Assembly (NCBI GenBank): GCA_028824555.1 | Contig: JAPPDJ010000010.1 | Location: 1 to 35,616, forward strand | Origin: Gammaproteobacteria bacterium | Lineage (GTDB): Bacteria; Pseudomonadota; Gammaproteobacteria; Pseudomonadales; Azotimanducaceae | DNA: 35,616 nucleotides | Direction of reading: 5' to 3' | In this document: positions 14,565 through 23,266 of the stretch, piece by piece | Layout: each line of letters starts with the position of its first letter | How positions within the stretch are numbered: position 1 is the stretch's first letter | Position numbers and translations under genes: made by a program | The notes under the pieces: model-generated | Databases searched by the model: none | The model's input: only the letters and a program-made list of their open reading frames with translations | Told to the model about the DNA's origin: nothing

Positions 14565-16541
14565 TCAATCGTTAAGGAGATGTCGCTCCAAGAACATCGC
14601 GGTCAGCGCCGCGAGGTAATCCGCATTCGGCTTTTTGGCGAAGCCGTGGCCCTCATCCCTCGCCAGCACATACCAGACCGGAATCTCGCTCTGTGCGAGC
14701 GCGCCGGCGATCTGTTCCGACTCGCTCGCCGGCACCCGCGGATCATTCAGCCCCTGGGCGATCAACAAAGGCGCGGCGATTTCGTGGGCCCTGTGCAATG
14801 GCGCGATGCCCTCTAGGAAGGCGCGCATCTCGGGGTCCCGCTCGTCGCCGTATTCGGCACGCCGCAAGTCGCGGCGATATGCCTGCGTGTTCTCCAGGAA
14901 GGAAACGAAGTTGCTGATGCCCACTCTCTCGACGCCGGCGCGGATGCGCTCCGCGAAGTGCACCATCGAGGCGAGCACCATGTAGCCGCCGTAGGAGCCG
15001 CCGGTCACCGCGACGCGATCTTGGTCAAGCTCCGGCTGCTCTTCGATCCAGTCCAGCAAGGCGCCGATGTCGCGCACGGAATCCTCTCTCAGGCGGCCAT
15101 TGTCGAGCTTGAGCCACGACTTGCCGTAGCCGGAAGAGCCCCGCACGTTCGGGATCACCACGGCCAGGCCAAGTTCCTGCATGTAGAACTGCGAACTGGG
15201 GGAAAAACCGGGTCGAGCCTGCCCCTCTGGGCCGCCGTGGATGTTCACCAGCACAGGATGCGGCCCGGGGCCGGCTGGCCTATACACGAAAGCGGGAATC
15301 TCAAGGCCGTCGAACGAGGCGAACTTCACCAGTTCCGGCGCGGCGAGGCCCTCCGTCGGCAAGCCTCCGAGTTCGCTCGCGGTCCAGCGCGTCAGGGCGC
15401 CGCTGCCGAGATCGATGCTGTACACGTCCGATGGTGCCACGGGCCGCGACAGCGTGAAGGCAAGCTGTCGGCCATCGGGCGAGAACCGAAGCCGGCCAAC
15501 GATGCCGTCCGGAATCGCGGGCAGTGCCAAGGGTTGTCCATCCGCGGTCGATGCCACCTGCAATCTGCTGTAGCCGCCCTCGTTGAAGGTCCAGGCGATG
15601 CGTGCCCGATCTCGGGAAACCGCGGCACTGCCGACGTTCCACTCGACGTCCTCTGTCAGCGTCGTGGATTCGCCGGTGACGAGGTCCAGACGACGCAGTT
15701 GCATGAACTCCGATCCGGCATCGCTGGTGTAATACACGCCATTGCCAACGCCATAGACCGCGCCGCCGATGGCAACGCCCTCCGTGGCGTCGGGGTTCGG
15801 CAACAGTTGGCGGCGTGCGCCGGTGCCGAGGTCAATCTCGTAGAGTTCCGCCTCGTTGATTGAGACGTATTTGGAGACGAGCACGCGATCTTCTTCGATG
15901 GACCAGTCTTCCAGCGACCAGCCGACGCCGGCGCCTTCCTGAATCACCTTGGTCGCGCCGAAGCCCGCCTCCGGGTCGAAGGATCGAGCATGGATGTCCC
16001 AGTCGCGACCGTTGCGCTCGGTCGTCGTATAGCCGAGCCAGCCGCCGCCAGGCGACCAGGAAACGCCGGTATAGCGCGACCGGCCATCGGAAATGAGCTC
16101 GTCCACGCTGCCGCCTGCCCTACGCCAGAACAACTGGTAGAACTCCGAGCCGCCGATGTCCTTGAGGAACACGAACCCCGGCTCGCTCGCGTGCGGGTTC
16201 ACCGCCGCGCTGCGCACCGGTTCGTTCCCGAACGTCACCTGGCGGCGCATCCCCAGCGGCGTCTCGACCCGATGCAACTGCGTGCTGTCGCCAAACCTCG
16301 TGGCCACGAGCACACCGTCGCCGACCCAATCCACCAGCGTCGCCGAGCGCGTGTTGCGGTAGCGCGCCAGCGTTTCCACGACGCTAGCCGACGCCTCGGG
16401 CGCACCCCGCACTTCCATGTTGGCGGGCGGCGCAACTGTGTCGGCCGATGCGCCGCCCGCAATCACGAATGTCGCGAAGAGCGCCGACAAGCCAGCGGAT
16501 GCCCTGGAGGGAAGGCATTCTGCCTTCCCTAGGGCGCGCAA
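14565..16541 (-). CDS. Exported S9 family peptidase (prolyl oligopeptidase-like)
   Basis: A serine peptidase with an N-terminal beta-propeller (repeats such as SWSPGGGWLGY and RFSPDGRQLAFT) and a C-terminal alpha/beta-hydrolase domain. The triad, numbered from TTG 16541, is Ser516 in TGGSYGGYM, Asp600 in GLNDPRVP and His632 in DEGHGF. HGGPEGQ forms the oxyanion region. A signal peptide (LSALFATFVIAGGASA, then DTVAPP) predicts export. The start is unusual: TTG 16541 is preceded nine bases upstream by a perfect AAGGAGG, and both lie inside a REPIN-like element. The frame also continues to GTG 16640, which overlaps the TauD stop as GTGA, but that start would bury the signal peptide behind about 50 residues. 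I prefer 16541 (658 aa). Confidence 0.88.
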   Translation of the reverse strand: MRALGKAECLPSRASAGLSALFATFVIAGGASADTVAPPANMEVRGAPEASASVVETLARYRNTRSATLVDWVGDGVLVATRFGDSTQLHRVETPLGMRRQVTFGNEPVRSAAVNPHASEPGFVFLKDIGGSEFYQLFWRRAGGSVDELISDGRSRYTGVSWSPGGGWLGYTTTERNGRDWDIHARSFDPEAGFGATKVIQEGAGVGWSLEDWSIEEDRVLVSKYVSINEAELYEIDLGTGARRQLLPNPDATEGVAIGGAVYGVGNGVYYTSDAGSEFMQLRRLDLVTGESTTLTEDVEWNVGSAAVSRDRARIAWTFNEGGYSRLQVASTADGQPLALPAIPDGIVGRLRFSPDGRQLAFTLSRPVAPSDVYSIDLGSGALTRWTASELGGLPTEGLAAPELVKFASFDGLEIPAFVYRPAGPGPHPVLVNIHGGPEGQARPGFSPSSQFYMQELGLAVVIPNVRGSSGYGKSWLKLDNGRLREDSVRDIGALLDWIEEQPELDQDRVAVTGGSYGGYMVLASMVHFAERIRAGVERVGISNFVSFLENTQAYRRDLRRAEYGDERDPEMRAFLEGIAPLHRAHEIAAPLLIAQGLNDPRVPASESEQIAGALAQSEIPVWYVLARDEGHGFAKKPNADYLAALTAMFLERHLLND

Positions 16542-16615
16542 GCGCGCTTGCCTCCTTGCGGGTGTGGGAGACGCGCCTAACGGCGCGTAGGGAAGGCAGA
16601 ATGCCTTGCCTCCAG
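16504..16615. repeat. REPIN-like element, family A, at the start of the S9 peptidase gene
   Basis: A 112-bp element whose palindromic ends are 16506–16530 (GGAGGGAAGGCATTCTGCC...) and 16589–16613 (AGGGAAGGCAGAATGCC...), inverted to each other. The linker matches that of the 6622–6737 copy in reverse orientation (GCGCC..GGCGCGTC and GAGGCAAGCGCGC). It occupies the coding strand between the end of the TauD gene and the hydrophobic core of the S9 signal peptide. It carries AAGGAGG (complement of about 16551–16557) and an in-frame TTG. Confidence 0.82.
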
Positions 16616-16636
16616 AGGCCTGCTGAACCCGCAGGC

Positions 16637-17665
16637 TCACGTTGCTTCCACGCGTGCCCCCGGCATCCGTGTGGCTGGGTCATACGCAGTTCGCGCGCCA
16701 GCACCTGTGGTGTCTGCGGTGGTGCCGCCGTAGAGGCGGTCCGCCGTTTCTTCCCGCAGCAGCGCGAGTTCTTCCTGCAGCGCCTTGCGGCCAGCTTCGG
16801 CAGCAGGGTCGGTTGGGTAGTACGCAAGCTCCGTCGCCGGGTCGCCGGCGACGCGAGTACCGATGAGCACGCGGGGCTGGGCGTAGTCGTAGGGCATGGC
16901 GCGGTGCAGCAGGGCGCGGTTGTCCCAGAACAGGGTGTCGCCGGGGCGCCAGCGATGGCTGTAAACCCGGCGCGGGTCCGCCACCACGAATTCGACCAGC
17001 GATTTCAAGAGCGCCCGGCTCTCTGCCCGCGGCAAGCCCGGAATGCCGAAGGCGTGACGGCCGACGAACAGGTTCTTGACGCCGGTGTCGGGATGCACCT
17101 TCACCAAGGGCCTGAGATACGCCTCGCCGTGGTAGATGCTGTTGTCGCCCTGCGGCGGAAAATCGCCGACATCGTTGGCCTGCGAAAACTGCGTGGAGTG
17201 GAACGCCGAGAGCCCCTCGATGCGATCCTTGGTCGCCTGATCGAGCGCCGCATAGCCTGCACGCATGTCCGCAAGTTCGGTATTGCCGCCCTCTTCCGGC
17301 ACCGTCACGGCGGAAAGCATGGCGCACTTGCTGCTGATCGGCTTGTAGGTGGAATCGGTGTGCCAAGCCTCGTTGCCGACGTTGGTGCGCATGATCTGGG
17401 TGCGAAAGCCAAACACCTCGCCAAAGCTGCCGTCGTCCTTCTTGCGGCTGTTCGACATGGGATTCGCGCCAAACTCAAGCTCACCGAAACGCTCGCCAAA
17501 GGCGACATTCTCGGCGTCGCTCAGGAACTGCCCGGGGAACAGCAGAAAGCCCCGATCGAGCCACGCTGCCCGAATGGCACCGAACTCATCGTCGCTCAGC
17601 CCAGCGAGCCGCACACCCGTGACAACCGCGCCAAATCCCTTGTCCGCAATGGGAATGATGTCCAT
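16637..17665 (-). CDS. TauD/TfdA family Fe(II)/2-oxoglutarate-dependent dioxygenase
   Basis: A 342-aa member of the TauD/TfdA superfamily, cytoplasmic non-haem iron oxygenases that hydroxylate taurine, phenoxyacids and other small acids using 2-oxoglutarate. Iron ligands are His102 and Asp104 in AWHTDST and His254 in LLHRAMPY, followed by RVLIGTRVAGD, which should hold the 2-oxoglutarate-binding Arg. Before these are GFLLFPGQ and EFGANPMS. ATG 17665 is chosen as the family's N-terminus (MDIIPIADKGFGAVVTGV). It is longer than most TauD proteins by about 50 residues at the C-terminus. No sulfonate transporter is near, so the substrate is unknown. Its TGA overlaps the GTG at 16640 that opens the S9 frame. 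Confidence 0.9.
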   Translation of the reverse strand: MDIIPIADKGFGAVVTGVRLAGLSDDEFGAIRAAWLDRGFLLFPGQFLSDAENVAFGERFGELEFGANPMSNSRKKDDGSFGEVFGFRTQIMRTNVGNEAWHTDSTYKPISSKCAMLSAVTVPEEGGNTELADMRAGYAALDQATKDRIEGLSAFHSTQFSQANDVGDFPPQGDNSIYHGEAYLRPLVKVHPDTGVKNLFVGRHAFGIPGLPRAESRALLKSLVEFVVADPRRVYSHRWRPGDTLFWDNRALLHRAMPYDYAQPRVLIGTRVAGDPATELAYYPTDPAAEAGRKALQEELALLREETADRLYGGTTADTTGAGARTAYDPATRMPGARVEAT

Positions 17666-17818
17666 CGATCCAACCGTCCTGCGCCAAGTCGGCGATCGTA
17701 CCATCGCCGCCGCGCCGTCGCGGTCAGCGTCGCGGTTCGGTGGTGTCTCACTTTGGCTCTTCCCGCTGTAGCGGATGGGCACTGACGATCGTGTTCGACT
17801 GGATGCCGGCGCCGCTTA

Positions 17819-17845
17819 GGAGGGAGGGCGTCCCGCCCTCCCTCC
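17819..17845. repeat. Palindromic repeat, family A variant
   Basis: GGAGGGAGGGCGT followed by CCCGCCCTCCCTCC is a near-perfect palindrome with the same arm pattern as the REPIN ends but GGGCG in place of AAGGC. A related core is at 23281–23299. It lies in the 300-bp space 17666–17965 between the TauD gene and the 372-aa unknown gene; I see no gene there. A TACGAT about 30 bases upstream of the TauD start (complement of roughly 17697–17702) is a possible but weak -10. Confidence 0.65.
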
Positions 17846-17965
17846 AGAGTACGACGCGCCAGGCGCTCGGCAAGTCAGAGTAAGACACCAACCGCGGTGC
17901 AGGTGGCCGCCGTGGAGCTAGGGCGGCAGTGCAAAAGCGCCCTGCATCTAGCGCGCTTTTTCCCC

Positions 17966-19084
17966 TTACATCCCCTTCCGCGGTGAGCCGTAGATGTCGA
18001 ATTCGTCATAGCGCAGCCACGAGGCGTCGTACGCTCCGTCGCGGTCGAAGGATTGTGCTTCGGCCCACGCCGGTTTCACGGCGGCGTCGAAGTCGGACGG
18101 CAATTCGCCGGACGTGCGCTTCGAGAGTTCGTCGTGCAGTGGCATGAAGATGCGCGCGAGTTCCGTTGGCATTGGGCCCTTTCCCGAAGGGGAAGTCTGG
18201 CTCACTGGGTGCTCGCCGGTTTCCTCTTCGCGACGGAATGCGGCCTTGCTGTAGGCCGCTTGGGCAGCTTGCTCTTCCTCCGTCATCAGCGCGTTGACGG
18301 TGCGGCCCACCGGCACGACGGGCGTGTACTTGCCTTTGGTGAGGGCGTCCGCTGGCGCCATCGTCTCGGGCAGGGGGCCGGCGCCGACGGTGATTTCGCC
18401 GTGGTCGCAGCGCACCCAAAAGCCGCCGTGGGCGCCGTCGGGGAAGGCATAGGCCGGGGTATGGGTGAACTCCTCAGAGAACGTGAAGACGACGTTGCGG
18501 ATTGTGCCGGCATACTTCGCCGAAGTCGCGCGTGTGGAAAGCACATGGCGCGCTGAGCTCACCCACTCCGGCGTCATGAAGGTGAAGCGCGGCAAGGTGC
18601 GGGGCGCCATGACATCGTGCAGCCGTCGCAGTGCCGCGAGCAGCGCCGGGTTGTCCGGCATCGCCCCGTCGAACTTCCAGCGCGACAGCTTGCCGAGGCG
18701 TGCCTGCGCGGCAGCAACGACGGCTGGATTCCTGCCGTGGAACACGATGCGCCCCATGTTGCTCATGATCGAATGGTCGCCTTCGACGCGGAAGTCGCAC
18801 TCGGAGGCGGGAAGTTCGCCGGCATCAACGGCAACCACCCGGCCGCCCTCGATACGGGCATGCCACGCAACCTTGCCGCCAGCGCGCAGCCAGACCGGCG
18901 GGTTGTGAGCCACCTCGCACAGCGTGAAGGTCTCCGCACGCAGGGCGTCGGCGTGACGTTCGACGGCATCGGCCAGGGCACCACCGGCTTCGGCCACCCA
19001 GTCGCTAGATGCGAAGCTGACCTCGCCAATGCCGTCCGCCATCGCCGCGAGCAACGTGGTTGCGTGTCCAAGTGGTGCCGACAT
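17966..19084 (-). CDS. Conserved-looking 372-aa protein of unknown function
   Basis: I do not recognise this family. There is no signal peptide or membrane segment. Residues about 95–125 (ECDFRVEGDHSIMSNMGRIVFHGR) and the following KLSRWKFDGAMPDNPALLAALRRLHDVMAPRTLPRFTF resemble a small-ligand-binding alpha/beta fold of the sterol-carrier type, but this is only an impression. The C-terminal half contains GFWVRCDHGEITVGAGPLPE and ends DASWLRYDEFDIYGSPRKGM. The ATG at 19084 has AGGGAG six bases upstream, a strong start. It stands alone between folA and the TauD gene, read in the same direction as both, with an 80-bp gap to folA. Confidence 0.75.
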   Translation of the reverse strand: MSAPLGHATTLLAAMADGIGEVSFASSDWVAEAGGALADAVERHADALRAETFTLCEVAHNPPVWLRAGGKVAWHARIEGGRVVAVDAGELPASECDFRVEGDHSIMSNMGRIVFHGRNPAVVAAAQARLGKLSRWKFDGAMPDNPALLAALRRLHDVMAPRTLPRFTFMTPEWVSSARHVLSTRATSAKYAGTIRNVVFTFSEEFTHTPAYAFPDGAHGGFWVRCDHGEITVGAGPLPETMAPADALTKGKYTPVVPVGRTVNALMTEEEQAAQAAYSKAAFRREEETGEHPVSQTSPSGKGPMPTELARIFMPLHDELSKRTSGELPSDFDAAVKPAWAEAQSFDRDGAYDASWLRYDEFDIYGSPRKGM

Positions 19085-19164
19085 GGAGTCTCCCTATGGC
19101 TGGTTGCTGAAAGACGGCTGAAGGGCGCGATTGTACGGGCGCGATGGCGAGACGCGGCGCTCCG

Positions 19165-19653
19165 TCAGACGCGTTCCATAACGTGGATCGAAAACGGCCA
19201 GGCGTGCCGCTCGTCGGCTGGATGCTCGGTGCGCTTCACCTCGCGCCATTGGGCAAGCTCGAAGTCTGGGAACCAGGTGTCGCCTTCGAGTTCCGCATCG
19301 ATCAAGGTCATGTAGAGGCGGTCCAGCCGCGGCCATGCCAGGGCATAGATTTCGGCGCCGCCGATGATGAACGCCTCTTCTGGGGCTTCGCTTTTTGCCC
19401 GATCAAGCGCGGCGTCCAAGTCGGTGACTACTTCCACCCCTTCGGCCTCGAGGCCCCGCCGCGACAGCACGATGTTGCGGCGCTTCGGCAGCGGCCGCCC
19501 GATCTCGTCGAAGGTCTTGCGCCCCATGATGACGGGCTTGCCGAGCGTAGTGCGGCGGAAGAAGCGCTGGTCATCCGGCAGGCGCCAGGGCAGGTCGCCA
19601 TCCTTGCCGATCACCCGGTTGCGGGTCATTGCCCATATCGCCGAGAGGATCAT
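19165..19653 (-). CDS. folA: Dihydrofolate reductase
   Basis: A 162-aa DHFR, regenerating tetrahydrofolate from the dihydrofolate released by thymidylate synthase. The active-site region is complete: AIWAMTRNRVIGKDGDLPWRLPDD, with the catalytic Asp of the helix, then KPVIMGRKTFDEIGRPLPKRRNIVLSR for NADPH, and EEAFIIGGAEIYALAWP. ATG 19653 with GGAG five bases upstream gives the normal N-terminus (MILSAIWAM). It lies 38 bp downstream of thyA in the same direction, so substrate producer and recycler are paired as in many bacteria. Confidence 0.96.
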   Translation of the reverse strand: MILSAIWAMTRNRVIGKDGDLPWRLPDDQRFFRRTTLGKPVIMGRKTFDEIGRPLPKRRNIVLSRRGLEAEGVEVVTDLDAALDRAKSEAPEEAFIIGGAEIYALAWPRLDRLYMTLIDAELEGDTWFPDFELAQWREVKRTEHPADERHAWPFSIHVMERV

Positions 19654-19691
19654 CCCCGCTCCAGCGTCCAACGGTTCCGTTGCCGCCCCCG

Positions 19692-20486
19692 CTACACCGC
19701 GATCGGCGCCTTGATGCCCTTGTGCGAGCGGTAGCCGACGAGGGTGATGTCGTCGTAGGTGAAGTCGAAGATGTCCTCCACCGCCGGGTTCAGTTCCAGC
19801 CTCGGCAAGGGCAGGGGGTCGCGGCCAAGCTGGCGATCCACTTGCGTCAGGTGGTTGGCGTAGATGTGGGCGTCGCCGAAGGTGTGGATGAACTCGCCGG
19901 CGGCAAGCCCCGTGACCTGCGCCATCATGTGCGTGAGGAGCGCGTACGAGGCGATATTGAACGGCACGCCGAGGAAGAGGTCAGCGCTGCGCTGGTAGAG
20001 CTGGCAGGAAAGCCGTCCGTCCGCGACGTGGAACTGGAACAGCAGGTGGCAGGGAGGCAACGCCATGGCGTCGATCTCGCCCACGTTCCACGCCGAGACG
20101 ATGTGTCGGCGCGAGGATGGATTGGCGCGGATGGCTTCGATCACGCCGGCAATCTGGTCCACCGAGCGACCGTCCGCCGTGCGCCAGCTTCGCCACTGGG
20201 CGCCATAGACGGGGCCGAGTTCGCCGTTCTCGTCGGCCCATTCGTCCCAGATGTGAACGTCGTTGGCGGTGAGATAGGCGGTGTTGGTGGCACCCTGCAA
20301 GAACCACAGGAGCTCGTGGGCGATGCCGCGAAAGAACATCTTCTTGGTGGTGACGAGCGGGAAGCCCTCGGCCAGGTCGAAGCGCATCTGATGGCCGAAG
20401 ATGCTGTAGGTGCCAGTGCCGGTGCGGTCCTCGCGCAAGCTGCCGGCCTCGCGCACTTGGCGCAGAAGATCGAGGTATTGCTTCAC
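19692..20486 (-). CDS. thyA: Thymidylate synthase
   Basis: A 264-aa ThyA, the same length as the E. coli enzyme, converting dUMP to dTMP with methylenetetrahydrofolate. The catalytic Cys146 is in [13 protein letters not shown] at the same number as in E. coli. Other signatures are [42 protein letters not shown] and [11 protein letters not shown]. The start is GTG (complement of 20484–20486); the family begins MKQYLDLL exactly here. It is 22 bp downstream of lgt and upstream of folA: an lgt–thyA–folA transcription unit. Confidence 0.97.
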   Translation of the reverse strand: MKQYLDLLRQVREAGSLREDRTGTGTYSIFGHQMRFDLAEGFPLVTTKKMFFRGIAHELLWFLQGATNTAYLTANDVHIWDEWADENGELGPVYGAQWRSWRTADGRSVDQIAGVIEAIRANPSSRRHIVSAWNVGEIDAMALPPCHLLFQFHVADGRLSCQLYQRSADLFLGVPFNIASYALLTHMMAQVTGLAAGEFIHTFGDAHIYANHLTQVDRQLGRDPLPLPRLELNPAVEDIFDFTYDDITLVGYRSHKGIKAPIAV

Positions 20487-20508
20487 GTTTGGGCTCGGTC
20501 TCTCATCG

Positions 20509-21414
20509 TCACTTGCCGGTCTTGGCCGGCACTGTCCAGAGCAGCAAGAGTGCCCCCAGGGCAGCGGTCGGCAGCGACAGCAACTGCCCCATCGTCAGCC
20601 AGTCGGCGACGATGAAGCCGATGCCGGCATCCGGTTCGCGGAAGAACTCGGTGGCGAAGCGGATGATACCCGACGCGACGAGAAAGCACCCCGAAACGCG
20701 GCCTGGAGTGACCCACCACGATCCTGCCCCATTCGCTGCCAGCGAGCGCGCACGGGCAGAAAACCACCACACCACGGCGAACAGCAGCAGCCCTTCGCCA
20801 GCCGCCTGATAAAGGCTCGAGACATGCCGCGTCGCCGTCTCGAACTCGCCGTAGCAGGCAATGCTGAGGCCCTGCACCGACGCGCAAGGAAAATGCACTC
20901 CGAGCGCCGATTCGGTAACCCGCCCTGGCAGCTCGGCGTTGATGAAGTTGCCAAGTCGCCCGAGCCCAATGCCGAGCGGAACCAACGGCGCCACGAAATC
21001 CGTGACTTCGAGAAAACTGCGGTGCTGTGGGAGGGTTTGCGTTCCCTGGCTGCCATCGTCTTGCTGTGCCACCCGCCGCCGCGCGAAGACCGCCATCGCC
21101 GCCAACGCCCCAAGCAAGCCGCCGTGAAACGACATCCCCCCTTCCCAGATGCGCAGCAGCCAAAGCGGATCGCGCAGGAACTGATCGAGGCCGTAGAACA
21201 GCACGAAGCCGAGCCGACCCCCAAGGACGATGCCGGCGACGCCGTAGAAGACCAGATCCGAAACCTCCTGAACCGACCACCCGGTACCGGCACCGGCCCG
21301 CCGCCGCCCGAGCAGGTACATGACGCCAAAGGCAAGCACATACATCAGTCCATACCAGCGCAGGGCAAAGGGCCCGAGCTGCGCCAGAACCGGATCGATC
21401 AGAGGGTATTGCAC
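20509..21414 (-). CDS. lgt: Phosphatidylglycerol–prolipoprotein diacylglyceryl transferase
   Basis: A 301-aa inner-membrane Lgt that attaches diacylglycerol to the lipobox Cys of prolipoproteins. About seven membrane segments are visible, starting [19 protein letters not shown]. Key motifs are [12 protein letters not shown], with the conserved His, and the Lgt signature [17 protein letters not shown] hydrophilic insert (about residues 125–150, [19 protein letters not shown]) sits between two helices and is somewhat longer than usual. GTG 21414 is chosen because VQYPLIDPV matches the normal N-terminus and GGGG lies about eight bases upstream. At least one likely client, the DUF192 lipoprotein, is encoded in this window. 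Confidence 0.95.
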   Translation of the reverse strand: MQYPLIDPVLAQLGPFALRWYGLMYVLAFGVMYLLGRRRAGAGTGWSVQEVSDLVFYGVAGIVLGGRLGFVLFYGLDQFLRDPLWLLRIWEGGMSFHGGLLGALAAMAVFARRRVAQQDDGSQGTQTLPQHRSFLEVTDFVAPLVPLGIGLGRLGNFINAELPGRVTESALGVHFPCASVQGLSIACYGEFETATRHVSSLYQAAGEGLLLFAVVWWFSARARSLAANGAGSWWVTPGRVSGCFLVASGIIRFATEFFREPDAGIGFIVADWLTMGQLLSLPTAALGALLLLWTVPAKTGK

Positions 21415-21570
21415 ACCGTCGCCCCTTCCGCCCCACCTTGACCCGCAACGCGTCCGCAAACGCAAACGGTAAGCCTACGGCAAGGGGCTGCCTTGGGGGG
21501 AGAGCGGCGCTAGTCCGCCACCATTTCGCATAGAATCGCCGCCTTCCGCCGCTCCAAGGACCTCCGCCTC

Positions 21571-22317
21571 GTGTGCCTGATCCTGTTCGCATATCGCGCC
21601 TGCAAAGGGCGCACGCTAGTGGTGGCTGCCAACCGCGACGAGTTCCACGACCGTCCGGCGCGGGAGGCGCATTGGTGGGATGGCGAGTCGAGCATCTTCG
21701 GCGGCCGGGACCTCAAGGCTGGCGGCGCCTGGCTCGCGATGCGCCGCGACGGCCGTTTCGCTGCAGTGACCAACTGGTCCGAAAACCCGAATGCCCCGGC
21801 GCCCGCATCCCGCGGCGACCTCGCCACGGGGTTCCTCTCCGGCAATGAGCCAGCCCGCGACTACATCGAAGCCATCGACGGCGAGCTCTACAACGGCTTC
21901 AACCTCATCGCCTTCGATGGCGAGGAGATGGTCTATTCGTCGAACCGCACCGGCGAAGTGCGAAGCTTGCCGCCTGGCGTCTATGGCCTCACCAACACTC
22001 GTTTGGGCGACCGGTGGCCCAAGGCCGTACACGGCGCAAGGGCGCTCAGCCAAGCCGCGCCGCATGCCACCACCGCCGACCTGATTGCCCTCCTGGCGAA
22101 GCCCCACTTGCCGGTGGAGCGCGAATACGATGGCGACCTGCAGCCGGAACGCAGCTTCTCGCCCTGCTTCATCGTCGGCGATCACTACGGCACCCGCGCC
22201 AGCACCGCTGTGATCGTCACGGAGCAGCGTGTGGAGTTCGCGGAACAGCACTATGGCCCGCATGGCGTGGCCGGCGGGCGCACCGAGGAGTCTTTCGACA
22301 TCGCCCGGAGCGGGTAG
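21571..22317 (+). CDS. NRDE family protein (TANGO2-like)
   Basis: A 248-aa NRDE-domain protein, the bacterial relatives of eukaryotic TANGO2; TANGO2-like proteins have been proposed to act in haem or lipid handling, but the bacterial role is not settled. The defining motif is AANRDEFHDRPAREAHWW at residues about 19–36, then GGRDLKAGGAWLAM and TNWSENPNA. The start is GTG 21571, so that Cys is residue 2 (MCLILFAYR), as expected for this family in which Cys2 is invariant. It diverges from lgt across 156 bp that hold no gene. Confidence 0.9.
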   Translation: MCLILFAYRACKGRTLVVAANRDEFHDRPAREAHWWDGESSIFGGRDLKAGGAWLAMRRDGRFAAVTNWSENPNAPAPASRGDLATGFLSGNEPARDYIEAIDGELYNGFNLIAFDGEEMVYSSNRTGEVRSLPPGVYGLTNTRLGDRWPKAVHGARALSQAAPHATTADLIALLAKPHLPVEREYDGDLQPERSFSPCFIVGDHYGTRASTAVIVTEQRVEFAEQHYGPHGVAGGRTEESFDIARSG

Positions 22318-22374
22318 CTTCGGCTCAACGAACACGCAAGCCGCCCTTCGGGCGCACACGATAGGAACCCACAC

Positions 22375-23157
22375 ATGGATCTCAATCTCGAAGGCAAGAC
22401 CGCACTCGTCACCGGCGGAAGCCTGGGTCTCGGACACGCAATGGCCAGTGCCTTTCACGGTGCCGGCGCCAACGTCGCCTTGGTGGCGAGGCGCGAGGAC
22501 GTGCTGGCTGAAGCCAAGGCCGAAATCGAAGCCGATTCCGGCGGCAGCGTGGGCGCGTATTCGTGCGATGTCACCGATGCCGCGGCCATCACCGCAACCG
22601 TCGAGCGCGCCACCGCGGAACTCGGCGCCATCGACATCCTCGTGAACAACGCCGGCCAATCCCAGACTGGGCCCTTCGAGGACATCACCGACGAGGTCTG
22701 GCAATACGACCTGGACCTCAAGCTGATGGCCGCCGTCCGCTTCACCCGCCTCGCCTTCCCCGGCATGAAGGAGCGGGGCTGGGGACGCGTCATCAACATC
22801 CTCAACACGGCCGCCAAGGCACCTCCGCCCGGTTCCGCACCCACCTCCGTCAGCCGCGCCGCCGGCATGGCCCTCACCAAGGTGCTGGCGGGCGAAGGCG
22901 CCCCGCACAACGTGCTCGTCAACGCCCTGATGATCGGCAGCATCAAGTCCGATCAGGTGCGCCGCGGCTACGAAGCCTCCGCCAAGGACGTGACACTCGA
23001 GGAATACATGGTGCGCGCCGGCAAGAACCTGCCCATGGGCCGCATGGGCGAAGCCGAGGAATGCGCCAACGTCGCCCTGTTCCTCGCATCAAACGCGGCA
23101 AGCTACCTCACCGGCTGCGCCATCAACATGGACGGCGGCGTCTCGCGGGTGGTGTAG
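22375..23157 (+). CDS. Short-chain dehydrogenase/reductase-like protein with substituted catalytic residues
   Basis: A 260-aa classical-size SDR fold. The Rossmann motif TGGSLGLG (about residues 14–21) and VALVARRED after beta-2 suggest NADP(H) preference; VNNAG is intact. The usual Ser and Tyr-x3-Lys are not. The segment that should read like INISS...Y-x3-K instead reads INILNTAAKAPPPGSAP, then TSVSRAAGMALTK, so Thr and Arg occupy the Tyr and Lys positions. The bases at 22801–22881 confirm this with no frameshift. The C-terminus (AASYLTGCAINMDGGVSRVV) is typical. It may reduce an unusual substrate by a different mechanism, or be a binding protein. It lies 57 bp downstream of the NRDE gene, possibly co-transcribed. 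Confidence 0.85.
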   Translation: MDLNLEGKTALVTGGSLGLGHAMASAFHGAGANVALVARREDVLAEAKAEIEADSGGSVGAYSCDVTDAAAITATVERATAELGAIDILVNNAGQSQTGPFEDITDEVWQYDLDLKLMAAVRFTRLAFPGMKERGWGRVINILNTAAKAPPPGSAPTSVSRAAGMALTKVLAGEGAPHNVLVNALMIGSIKSDQVRRGYEASAKDVTLEEYMVRAGKNLPMGRMGEAEECANVALFLASNAASYLTGCAINMDGGVSRVV

Positions 23158-23266
23158 CTCTAGGCCATAGGGAAGTGGGTGCTGGTGCGAGACACCGGGT
23201 GCTGGCGAGCCCTCCTCGAACAAAAGCCCGCCCCCAAACACCAAGGCAACAGCCCGTGCCATGCGA

